From: Sphingomonadaceae bacterium
GTDB lineage: Bacteria > Pseudomonadota > Alphaproteobacteria > Sphingomonadales > Sphingomonadaceae
NCBI GenBank assembly: GCA_016000085.1
Contig: JAECRT010000010.1
Span: 1-33,702, forward strand
Reading direction: 5' to 3'
Length of the DNA: 33,702 nucleotides
Shown here: one piece after another, positions 12,684 through 20,215 of the stretch
Position numbering within the stretch: position 1 is the first letter of the stretch
How the letters are laid out: each line of letters begins with the position of its first letter
Position numbers and translations under genes: made by a program
Notes under the pieces: generated by a model
Databases searched by the model: none
Told to the model about the DNA's origin: nothing
What the model saw: only the letters and a program-made list of their open reading frames with translations

Positions 12684-13769
12684 ATGCTGGCAATTGGCCT
12701 GATGTCGGGAACATCGCGTGACGGGATAGACGCGGCGCTCATCGAAACGGATGGGGAAGGCGCGGTCGAGGCGGTCGCTTTTCACGCACTGACCTATCAT
12801 GACGGGTTCCGTGTGCGTCTGGCCGAAGCGTGCGGGCGAGCGATGGCGATGGAGCGTCCGGGGTTCGAGCCGCTGATCGCATCGGTCGAGGCGGAACTGA
12901 CCGAATTGCATGTCGAAGCAGTGGCCGACCTGCTGGGGCGGAGCGGGCATATTGCCGAGGATATCGCGGTTATCGGCTTTCATGGCCATACCGTGGCGCA
13001 CCGGCCGGAGCGGGGCTGGACCTGGCAGATCGGTGATGGGGCGGCGCTGGCGGGGGCGTTCGGTATCGCCGTGGTCGGCGACCTGCGCCAGGCCGATGTG
13101 GTGGCGGGCGGGCAGGGCGCGCCGTTGCTGCCGGTCTATCACCGGGCGCTGGCGGCGGGGCTGCCAAAGCCGGTGGCGATCCTCAATCTGGGCGGGGTGG
13201 CGAACATCACCGCGATCGGATCGGACGGCGCTTTGGTGGCGTTCGATACCGGCATGGCGAGCGGGCTGATCGACAACTGGATGCAGACGCAGGGCGACGT
13301 CGCCTATGATGCTGGAGGCGCAATAGCGGCGAGTGGGCAAGTGGATGAGGATCGGCTGGCGGTCATGATGGCCGACCCCTGGTTTGCCGCGCCGCCGCCC
13401 AAGAGCATCGACCGGGAGGCCTTCACGATCGAGGCGGTGCGGGGGATGACCCTGGCCGATGGCGCGGCGACGCTGACGGCCTTTTCGGCGGCGGCGGTGG
13501 CGCGGGGAATCGACCATCTGAGCGAGCGGCCGACCTGCATCCATGTGGCCGGCGGAGGGCGGCACAATGCCACGTTGATGGCGATGCTGGGCGAGCGGAT
13601 CGGGGTGGCGGTGCAGTCGGTCGACGGGCTGGGCTGGGATGGCGACGCGCTGGAGGCGCAGGGGTTCGCCTATATGGCGGTGCGGCACCTCAAAGGGCTG
13701 CCGATCAGCTTTCCGGGAACGACCGGGGCGCCGGAGCCGATGAGCGGCGGGGTGCTGTTTTCGGCTTAA
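12684..13769 (+). CDS. anmK: Anhydro-N-acetylmuramic acid kinase
   Basis: Cytoplasmic enzyme that opens and phosphorylates 1,6-anhydro-MurNAc to MurNAc-6-phosphate during cell-wall recycling. The 361 residues start with the ATP-binding loop GLMSGTSRDGID (5-16). They include GDLRQADVVAGGQGAPL with a catalytic-region Asp, the ILNLGGVANIT segment, FDTGMASGLID, and a late glycine-rich CIHVAGGGRHN motif. The ATG at 12684 gives the family N-terminus directly. GGAG lies 8 nt upstream, at the edge of the palindromic repeat. Confidence 0.97.
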   Translation: MLAIGLMSGTSRDGIDAALIETDGEGAVEAVAFHALTYHDGFRVRLAEACGRAMAMERPGFEPLIASVEAELTELHVEAVADLLGRSGHIAEDIAVIGFHGHTVAHRPERGWTWQIGDGAALAGAFGIAVVGDLRQADVVAGGQGAPLLPVYHRALAAGLPKPVAILNLGGVANITAIGSDGALVAFDTGMASGLIDNWMQTQGDVAYDAGGAIAASGQVDEDRLAVMMADPWFAAPPPKSIDREAFTIEAVRGMTLADGAATLTAFSAAAVARGIDHLSERPTCIHVAGGGRHNATLMAMLGERIGVAVQSVDGLGWDGDALEAQGFAYMAVRHLKGLPISFPGTTGAPEPMSGGVLFSA

Positions 13770-13804
13770 CCGCGCCTATTTTCCGGTAATTCTGACATTT
13801 TTTT

Positions 13805-13839
13805 ACGCGGCGCTGATCCATTATGGGAAAGCGCCGCGT
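13805..13839. terminator. Hairpin in the anmK / VWA convergent gap
   Basis: Perfect 10-bp arms (13805-13814 and 13830-13839, ACGCGGCGCT and its complement) with a 15-nt loop lie between two converging genes. A run of T precedes the stem on the plus strand instead of following it. It is therefore not a textbook Rho-independent terminator in either direction, but its position suggests a transcription boundary. Confidence 0.4.
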
Positions 13840-13855
13840 CCGCTATTTTCGCCGA

Positions 13856-15031
13856 TCAGCGCTTGCGGGTCAGTTCCCGCATCGCGTCGTCGATGCCTTC
13901 GATCGTGAGGGGATACATGCGGTCGTTCACCAGCTGGCGGATGATCTTGGTCGATTGGCTGTAGCCCCAATGCTGCTGCGCGGCGGGATTGAGCCAGACG
14001 GTGGCGGGATAGGTATGGGTGACGCGCTGGAGCCATGCGGCGCCCGCTTCTTCGTTCATATGTTCGACCGAGCCGCCCGGATGGGTGATTTCATAGGGAC
14101 TCATCGCCGCGTCGCCGACGAAGATCACCTTATAATCATGGCCATATTTATGGAGAATGTCCCAGGTCGGCGTGCGTTCGGCAAAGCGGCGACGATTATC
14201 CTTCCACACGCCTTCATACAGGCAGTTATGGAAGTAGAAAAATTCCATATTCTTGAATTCGCCCGTTGCGGCGGAGAAGAGTTCCTCGCACAGCTTGACG
14301 AACGGATCCATCGATCCGCCAACGTCGAGGAAAAGGAGCAGTTTGACCGCGTTGTGCCGTTCGGGCCGCATACGGATGTCGAGCCAGCCTTGCCGCGCGG
14401 TGCCGCGGATGGTTTCGTCGAGGTCGAGTTCGTCCGCCGCGCCTTCCCGTGCGAAGCGGCGCAGGCGGCGCAGCGCGACCTTGATGTTGCGGGTGCCCAG
14501 TTCACGGGTGCTGTCGAGATTGGCGAATTCGCGCTTTTCCCAGACCTTGATCGCGCGCTTGTGGCGGGATTCGCCGCCGATGCGGACGCCTTCGGGATTA
14601 TAGCCGCCATTGCCGAAGGGCGAGGTGCCGCCGGTGCCGATCCATTTATTGCCGCCCTGATGCCGACCTTGCTGCTCCTCCAGCCGCTTTTTCAGCGTCT
14701 CCATGATCTCGTCCCAGTCACCCAGCGACTTGATCTTCTCCATCTCCTCTGCCGAAAGGAATTTTTCGGCGACGAGGCGCAGCCATTCTTCGGGGATTTC
14801 GGCTTCCAGCCCGTCATTGCCCAACACGCCCTTGAACACTTTGGCAAAGACCTGATCGAAGCGGTCGAGCAGTCCTTCATCCTTCACATAGGTGGCGCGG
14901 GCGAGATAATAGAAATCCTCCGGCCGTCGGGCGATGACGTCGCGGTCGAGCGCTTCGAGCAGCAGCAGATGCTCCTTGATGCTGGCGGGGATGCCGGCGG
15001 CACGCAGGGCGTCGAGAAAGTTAAGCAGCAT
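13856..15031 (-). CDS. VWA-domain CoxE-like protein
   Basis: Protein of 391 residues from the CoxE-like von Willebrand A family that works with MoxR-type AAA ATPases in cofactor insertion or complex assembly. The metal-ion site is DVGGSM (236-241), a DxGxS form that I recall as normal for this subfamily rather than the classic DxSxS. The N-terminal half is helical with a Gly-rich linker (about 126-150). Its expected partner, the MoxR ATPase, lies 3.1 kb away at 18138-18983 on the same strand instead of next to it. The client complex is unknown. Confidence 0.88.
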   Translation of the reverse strand: MLLNFLDALRAAGIPASIKEHLLLLEALDRDVIARRPEDFYYLARATYVKDEGLLDRFDQVFAKVFKGVLGNDGLEAEIPEEWLRLVAEKFLSAEEMEKIKSLGDWDEIMETLKKRLEEQQGRHQGGNKWIGTGGTSPFGNGGYNPEGVRIGGESRHKRAIKVWEKREFANLDSTRELGTRNIKVALRRLRRFAREGAADELDLDETIRGTARQGWLDIRMRPERHNAVKLLLFLDVGGSMDPFVKLCEELFSAATGEFKNMEFFYFHNCLYEGVWKDNRRRFAERTPTWDILHKYGHDYKVIFVGDAAMSPYEITHPGGSVEHMNEEAGAAWLQRVTHTYPATVWLNPAAQQHWGYSQSTKIIRQLVNDRMYPLTIEGIDDAMRELTRKR

Positions 15032-15160
15032 AGGGCCGTCTTGTCGGCCAGCGACGCGGATGATGCAAGCGGGTGCAGGGCAGTTCCGAGTGAATATTAA
15101 CTGTTGCAGCGCACGGTTAATGCGTCACTATCCAGACACAATAAAAGCTGCGGGGTAAGC

Positions 15161-16540
15161 TTGGAAAACGGGGACTTGCTGGCCGATCTGGGGGAAAGAT
15201 CGGGCGACATTGCGTTGCAGTGCAGCGAAACGGTGGGCTTTCTGAGCGAAGTGAACCACCGCATCCAGACCGATTCGGTGCGGCTGGCGGATTTGCAGGC
15301 CAATATGGCGACGCTGGCCGTCAGCCAGAAGGAAAGCGTGGTCGCTGCGCAGGAACTGAGCCTGACCGCCAGCCGCGCCGGGCGGATCATCGCGGATGGG
15401 CATGACGTGATCGGCCTGTCGCTGGGCGAAGTAGCGGGACTGGTGGATCATGTCACCGGGCTGGAGGGGCGCTTGCGCCAGTTCCTGACCGTGATCGAGG
15501 CAGTGGGCGGCATTTCCGAGCAGTTGGGCGCGATCGCGCGCCAGACCCGGTTACTGGGCGTCAACGCGGCGATCGAGGCGGCGCGCGGGGGCGAGGCGAC
15601 ACTGGGCTTTGCGGTGGTGGCGGACGAGATCAGGCGACTGGCGGGACAGGCTGGGGAGGCTTCGGCGTCGGTCGGCGACAAGCTGGCGCAGCTGGACCGG
15701 GAAGCGCGGGCGCTGATCGGCGGGGTGGAGGCGAATATCGTGCGGGGGCGCGATGTCGGCATCCATATCGACCAGTTGCGGCTGACCATGGCGGAGATCG
15801 CATCGCTGGTGACGCAGTTTGGCGACCGGTCGGGCGCGATCGTGACCTGTACCGACGAGGCGGACGAGGATGTGGCGGCGCTGCGCGAGGGACTGGGGGC
15901 GTTCAGCGCATCGGCCAGCGAGAGCGCAGCGCGGGTCGATGCGGCGCGCGGGCAGCTCGAAACGCTGGAAGGGCTGGCCAACGCCATGCTCAACACGGCG
16001 GCGCATGGACCGGGCCGCACGCGCAACAGCCGCTATATCGCGCTGGCCGAAGAAGGCGCGGACGAGGTGACGGCGCGGATCGAGCGGGGCCTCGCCGAGG
16101 GGAAGCTGACCCTGAGCGACCTGTTCGACGGGAATTATCGCCGGGTCGAGGGATCGGAGCCGGCGCAATATGTGACGCGCTTTACCGACTTTGCCGATGC
16201 GGCGCTGCGTCCGGTGCTGGACCGGCGAACGGGGGAGGATGGCGCGATCATCGGATGCTGCCTGATCGACATGCAGGGGTGGCTGCCCACCCATATCAGC
16301 GCGCGCAGTCAGCCGCAGCGGTCGGGCAACCCGTTGTGGAACATCGAACATGCGCGCAATCGGCAAATGTTCATGGACGGGCAGACCCGCCGGGCGCTCG
16401 ACGAAGAGGGGGATTTTTTCCTGTTCACCTATCGGCAGGATCTGGGCGAGGGACGCTATCGCGCATTACGCAGCGTATTCGTGCCGTTGGTCTTTGGTGG
16501 GAGGCGCTGGGGATTGTATGAAGTCGGCTATCTGATCTGA
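15161..16540 (+). CDS. Soluble methyl-accepting chemotaxis-type receptor
   Basis: Chemoreceptor-like protein without a transmembrane segment or HAMP domain, so probably cytoplasmic. A long coiled-coil signalling domain fills the first 270 or so residues, with its tip at IARQTRLLGVNAAIEAARGGEA followed by GFAVVADEIRRLA. The C-terminal about 130 residues (from FDGNYRRVEGSEPAQY) resemble a sensor-like module found at the C-terminus of some receptors, including the features WNIEHARNR and FLFTYRQDLG. Two tip positions differ from the usual QTNLLALNAAIEAA. The start is uncertain: TTG at 15161 has GGGG 5 nt upstream, while a TTG at 15104 is also in frame. No che genes are present in the window. Confidence 0.85.
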   Translation: MENGDLLADLGERSGDIALQCSETVGFLSEVNHRIQTDSVRLADLQANMATLAVSQKESVVAAQELSLTASRAGRIIADGHDVIGLSLGEVAGLVDHVTGLEGRLRQFLTVIEAVGGISEQLGAIARQTRLLGVNAAIEAARGGEATLGFAVVADEIRRLAGQAGEASASVGDKLAQLDREARALIGGVEANIVRGRDVGIHIDQLRLTMAEIASLVTQFGDRSGAIVTCTDEADEDVAALREGLGAFSASASESAARVDAARGQLETLEGLANAMLNTAAHGPGRTRNSRYIALAEEGADEVTARIERGLAEGKLTLSDLFDGNYRRVEGSEPAQYVTRFTDFADAALRPVLDRRTGEDGAIIGCCLIDMQGWLPTHISARSQPQRSGNPLWNIEHARNRQMFMDGQTRRALDEEGDFFLFTYRQDLGEGRYRALRSVFVPLVFGGRRWGLYEVGYLI

Positions 16541-16558
16541 TCATGCTGACCTCTGCCG

Positions 16559-17605
16559 TCAGTGCCCCGCTGGTGCTGCCCGCCGCATCGTGACTTCACC
16601 ATTGGCGGCGTAGGCGGCGGTGCGTTCGGCCTGGGCGGTCTGGGGGTCTTTGCCATCGACGATCGCGGCGATCTGGGCCGGGCTGGGGACGCGGTCATAG
16701 GTGCCGTAAAGGTCTGTCTGGCCGACCATGTGGATCGACAGCCTGTAACCCGCGCCGCTGCTCGCCGGGTCGAACGCCAGCACGGTGCCGCTGTCATCGA
16801 CCGGCACGATGATCGCGCCATCGGGCTGGCCGACCTGCTGGAGCATGTCGTAGCTGCCCTCCGCCGTGGTGACGGCGCCGCGCATGCACAGCGCATCCTT
16901 GCCATCGCGGGGGATGCGAACATCCTGTGGCAGGGCGTTGCTCGCAGCGTCGTTGGCGGTGAGGCGCGCGTCGGGGGTCGCGGCGGCGGGGCAGGCGGCG
17001 AAGCGGGCGGGGGCGGTCGCGTGCAGGATGGACGGGTCGTCCAGCGCCAGCTTGGCGAGCATGCCGTCGAGGCCCGCGAGGACTTCGGCACGGCGTTCGG
17101 TGGGGCCGGTCACGCGGATCTTGACGATCCAGCGCCCGGCATGGACGAAACCGGCCGCTGTGGTGAGCGCGCCATCGGCGGCATCGTCATAGACGGCGCG
17201 GATGGCGTTGCCGGCATGACCCGCGACAGGGGCGCTGGCATAGGCGGTGCGACGGGTCTTGCCGCCGAACCGTTCCATGACGGCCTTGTCGGTCATATAG
17301 GCCGCGAGCGAGGCGTCGGCATAGGTGGGCAGATAGACGTAAAGGGTCGCCTGTACCGCGCCGTCTTCGGAGAGATATTGCGCGTAATTGTCGACCGCGC
17401 GTCCGCCGTTGGAGGCTTCGCCGCTCTTGGTCAGAGACAGGGTTGCGACGGTCTGGGGCAGGCTGATCCCGGCGGCGTCGACGCGAATGGCGGTGGCGGT
17501 CGAGGTCCATGCTTCGGCGTCGTCGGCCGCCAGCGATGGGCTGGCGAACCCAAGGGCCGCCGAAACGAGGAGGCCGGACAATAGAAACTGGGCGCACTTT
17601 GGCAT
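16559..17605 (-). CDS. Secreted protein of unknown function
   Basis: The 348-residue product has a clear signal peptide (LLSGLLVSAALGFASPSLA, cleavage near AADDAEA). The mature protein is Ala/Asp/Thr-rich, has few Cys residues and no membrane segment, so it is probably periplasmic or extracellular. I do not recognise a domain. The second ATG (17605) is favoured because AGAGG lies 7 nt upstream; an ATG at 17611 is the alternative. It is on the same strand as, and downstream of, the MoxR-GFA pair with a 122-bp gap, and converges on the chemoreceptor gene. Confidence 0.75.
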   Translation of the reverse strand: MPKCAQFLLSGLLVSAALGFASPSLAADDAEAWTSTATAIRVDAAGISLPQTVATLSLTKSGEASNGGRAVDNYAQYLSEDGAVQATLYVYLPTYADASLAAYMTDKAVMERFGGKTRRTAYASAPVAGHAGNAIRAVYDDAADGALTTAAGFVHAGRWIVKIRVTGPTERRAEVLAGLDGMLAKLALDDPSILHATAPARFAACPAAATPDARLTANDAASNALPQDVRIPRDGKDALCMRGAVTTAEGSYDMLQQVGQPDGAIIVPVDDSGTVLAFDPASSGAGYRLSIHMVGQTDLYGTYDRVPSPAQIAAIVDGKDPQTAQAERTAAYAANGEVTMRRAAPAGH

Positions 17606-17727
17606 TGGCATCCCTCTCCAGATCCAAACCGTCTTTGCGCGGCTTTGAACTTATGACGGAAAGGCTACAGACAATGCACGCCTGCGCAATCCCATTTTTT
17701 AAAGGCTGCGGCGTGAGAGCGGCTTTT

Positions 17728-18141
17728 TCACGCCACAGGCGGGATTTGCGCGGGATAATGCGGTAAAGCGGGGTCGTGATGCGCCCAGTGCGGCGCAGCA
17801 TCGGTCCAGATGACCGCTTGTGGCGGACAAAGCCCCGGATCGTCCAGCGCACCGGCGCGGATGAAGGTGAGATGCGGGCGCGATTCGGCCCTGGAGAATA
17901 GCGGCGTGCCGCAGGTGGAGCAGAAGCCGCGCTGCATCGCGTTGCCGCTGTCGGCGACGCTGGCGTGCCAGCGCACCTCGCCGGTGGTGGTGACCTTGTC
18001 GGCGGGGAAGCAGACATTCACCGTGGCCGATCCGCCGCCCAGATACTGGCACAGGCGGCACCAGCACATGCGGGCGGCGATAGGATCGGCGTCGATGCTG
18101 ATGCGAACGGCGCCGCACAGGCATCCGGCGTGGTGGGTCAC
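17728..18141 (-). CDS. GFA-family zinc-binding protein
   Basis: This 137-residue protein belongs to the family named for glutathione-dependent formaldehyde-activating enzyme (Gfa). Structural Zn ligands are visible as C7-x-C9, the C26-x-C28-x2-C31 cluster, and C74-x2-C77 followed by GTPLF. Real substrates of most members are not known. It starts with GTG and overlaps the MoxR stop by 4 nt (GTGA), so translation is coupled to the ATPase gene. A 7-bp hairpin (17710-17716 with 17728-17734) covers its stop codon. Confidence 0.9.
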   Translation of the reverse strand: MTHHAGCLCGAVRISIDADPIAARMCWCRLCQYLGGGSATVNVCFPADKVTTTGEVRWHASVADSGNAMQRGFCSTCGTPLFSRAESRPHLTFIRAGALDDPGLCPPQAVIWTDAAPHWAHHDPALPHYPAQIPPVA

Positions 18142-18983
18142 CGCCCCTGACGCCGGGCCATGAAGGCCAGCCGCTCGAACATCATGATGTCCTGCTCATT
18201 CTTGAGCAGGGCGCCGTGGAGGGGCGGGATCGCCTTGGTCGGATCGCTGTTTTGCAGGACGTCGAGGGGCATATCCTCGTTCAGGAGGAGTTTGAGCCAG
18301 TCGAGCAGTTCGGACGTGCTGGGCTTTTTCTTGAGGCCGGGGACGTCGCGGATCTCGTAGAAAATGTCCATCGCTTTGCTAACCAGGATTTTCTGGATGC
18401 CGGGGAAATGGACATCGACGATGGCCTGCATCGTGTCGCGGTCGGGGAATTTGATATAGTGGAAGAAGCAGCGGCGCAGGAAGGCGTCGGGCAAGTCCTT
18501 CTCGTTGTTCGACGTGATGATGACGATCGGCCGTTCGGCCGCCGCGACCGTTTCGCCGGTTTCGTAGACATGGAAGGCCATGCGATCGAGTTCCTGCAAC
18601 AGATCGTTGGGAAATTCGATGTCGGCCTTGTCGATTTCATCGATCAGCAGGACGGGCAGGGTCGGCGAGGTGAATGCCTCCCACAGCTTGCCCTTGCGGA
18701 TATAGTTGCCGATGTCGTGGACGCGGGCGTCGCCCAGTTGCCCGTCGCGCAGGCGGGCGACGGCGTCATATTCGTACAGGCCCTGATGCGCCTTAGTCGT
18801 GGATTTGACGTTCCATTCGATCAGCGGCGCGCCCAGCGCGGTCGCGATCTCCTGCGCCAGGACGGTCTTGCCGGTGCCGGGTTCCCCCTTCACCAGTAGC
18901 GGACGGCGCAGCAGCACCGCAGCGTTGACTGCGACCTTCAGATCGTCGGTGGCGACATAGTCCTGCGTGCCTTCAAAGCGCAT
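18138..18983 (-). CDS. MoxR-family AAA+ ATPase
   Basis: AAA+ ATPase of 281 residues with chaperone-like roles in assembling metal or multi-subunit complexes. Walker A is GEPGTGKT (33-40), Walker B is LLIDEIDKAD with D115-E116, and sensor 1 is ITSNNEKDLP. The lid domain continues to the end. The ATG at 18983 (MRFEGTQ) is preferred over a TTG 15 nt upstream. It overlaps the GFA gene by 4 nt. Its usual partner, a CoxE-like VWA protein, is encoded separately at 13856-15031. Confidence 0.93.
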   Translation of the reverse strand: MRFEGTQDYVATDDLKVAVNAAVLLRRPLLVKGEPGTGKTVLAQEIATALGAPLIEWNVKSTTKAHQGLYEYDAVARLRDGQLGDARVHDIGNYIRKGKLWEAFTSPTLPVLLIDEIDKADIEFPNDLLQELDRMAFHVYETGETVAAAERPIVIITSNNEKDLPDAFLRRCFFHYIKFPDRDTMQAIVDVHFPGIQKILVSKAMDIFYEIRDVPGLKKKPSTSELLDWLKLLLNEDMPLDVLQNSDPTKAIPPLHGALLKNEQDIMMFERLAFMARRQGR

Positions 18984-19067
18984 AATGGTCCCGTTCAATT
19001 GTCTTGCGGATGGGAGTAGGCAAGGAACAGGGAGGGTGCAAGGGGTGGCCGGTGGCGCGCCGGGCGG

Positions 19068-19379
19068 TTATTCGGTGATGTTCCAGACGATGCGGGTACG
19101 CTGGTCGAGTTTGGCGATGGGGTGGCCGGCTTCATCGCGGGCGGGGCGGAAGCGCGCTTTTTCGAGGAATATCGCGCAGGCGCGCTGGTCGAGTTCGGTC
19201 GATCCGCTGGACTGGACGACGCTGCACTGTGTCACTTTGCCCGTCTTGTCGATGTCATAGGACATGACCGTCGCATGGCCGCTGCCCACGCGCGCGATGT
19301 CGGCAGCGAGCGCCAGCCCATCCGCATTGGATGGTGCGGGAGGCGCGGTTGCGGCCAGCATGGCGAGCCATGGCAGCAT
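19068..19379 (-). CDS. Small exported TonB-C-like protein
   Basis: The 103 residues have a short hydrophobic start (LPWLAMLAATAPPA) that could be a signal peptide. The rest resembles a TonB C-terminal domain: YDIDKTGKVTQCSVVQSSGSTELDQRACAIF followed by ARFRPARDEAGHPIA. It lacks the proline-rich spacer and a proper membrane anchor, so it is probably a periplasmic stand-alone domain rather than an energy transducer. Two Cys residues may pair. It starts 14 nt after the stop of the 19394-20074 gene and is likely cotranscribed with it. Confidence 0.75.
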   Translation of the reverse strand: MLPWLAMLAATAPPAPSNADGLALAADIARVGSGHATVMSYDIDKTGKVTQCSVVQSSGSTELDQRACAIFLEKARFRPARDEAGHPIAKLDQRTRIVWNITE

Positions 19380-19393
19380 CGGTCGCTACGCGC

Positions 19394-20074
19394 TCAGGCG
19401 TCGCGCTTGCGCACGTCGGCGCGGGCGGCGAGCAGATCCCACAGGCCGCGATGCTGGTTGAGGAGTTGGCGTGCGCCGAACTGGATCGCGCGGTCGACGC
19501 CGTCGTCGCCGCCGATGGCGCGGGCGACGTCGAGCGTAGCGGCGCGGTCGGGCAGGGCGCAGGGATGGGGTTCAAGGCCCGCGCGGATCGCCACCATGTC
19601 GAGGACATGGCGCACGGCGCGCCAGTCCAGCACGAGCGCCATCGCCGCGCCCATGGCGCAGCCGCGCCGATCGGACTGGGCGAGCATGTCGAGAGCGTGG
19701 CGTTGCTGGCTCACGGTGGTTTCGCAATCGGCCTGACCCGCCGTGCTGGGCGCGGGGCCGGCAGCGACGCTGACCTGCGTGAGATAGGCGCGTTCCGTGC
19801 CGAAGGCGTCGGCCGCCTCGATCAGCCAGGCGCGCGCGGCATTGTCGGCCGATCGGGTGGCGGCATGGTCGATGACGCCGGGATGACGGCCATGGAGCAG
19901 GCAGAGATAATAAGCGGCGTCCGCCAGATCGGCGAGCGAGAGCAGCGAGTCACGGGCAGCGCCGGTACTGGCGCGATGAGCATAGGGGTGGGCGGCCGTG
20001 CCGTCAGCCGCGACCAGCGCCTCCAATACGCGCGATATGTCGCCAAATTGATAGCGTGGTGCCGCTTCGCTCAT
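19394..20074 (-). CDS. Conserved protein of unknown function
   Basis: A 226-residue, Ala-rich, mostly helical soluble protein with no signal peptide or membrane segment. The segment LSLADLADAAYYLCLLHGRHPG looks like a conserved core helix, but I cannot assign a family. The ATG at 20074 (MSEAAPRY) has GAGGG 8 nt upstream and is preferred over an ATG 15 nt earlier. It is separated from rpoD by the terminator at 20159-20192, so it has its own promoter. Confidence 0.7.
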   Translation of the reverse strand: MSEAAPRYQFGDISRVLEALVAADGTAAHPYAHRASTGAARDSLLSLADLADAAYYLCLLHGRHPGVIDHAATRSADNAARAWLIEAADAFGTERAYLTQVSVAAGPAPSTAGQADCETTVSQQRHALDMLAQSDRRGCAMGAAMALVLDWRAVRHVLDMVAIRAGLEPHPCALPDRAATLDVARAIGGDDGVDRAIQFGARQLLNQHRGLWDLLAARADVRKRDA

Positions 20075-20158
20075 ACTCAAATCCCTCATTGTCCCAGTTC
20101 GCCAACGGGGCTTGGCAGGCAGCCTAGGGCGTGGGGGTAAAGGAGGGGTTTACGGCAT

Positions 20159-20192
20159 AAAAAAAGGGCGGCTCCGTGGCCGCCCTTTTTTT
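20159..20192. terminator. Bidirectional Rho-independent terminator after rpoD
   Basis: A perfect GC stem (GGGCGGC at 20166-20172 with GCCGCCC at 20179-20185, 6-nt loop) is flanked by seven A on the left and seven T on the right. On the minus strand it ends rpoD transcription 24 nt past the stop codon. It would also work in the plus direction. Confidence 0.93.
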
Positions 20193-20215
20193 GTTCGTTG
20201 CCTCTGACGCCAGAG

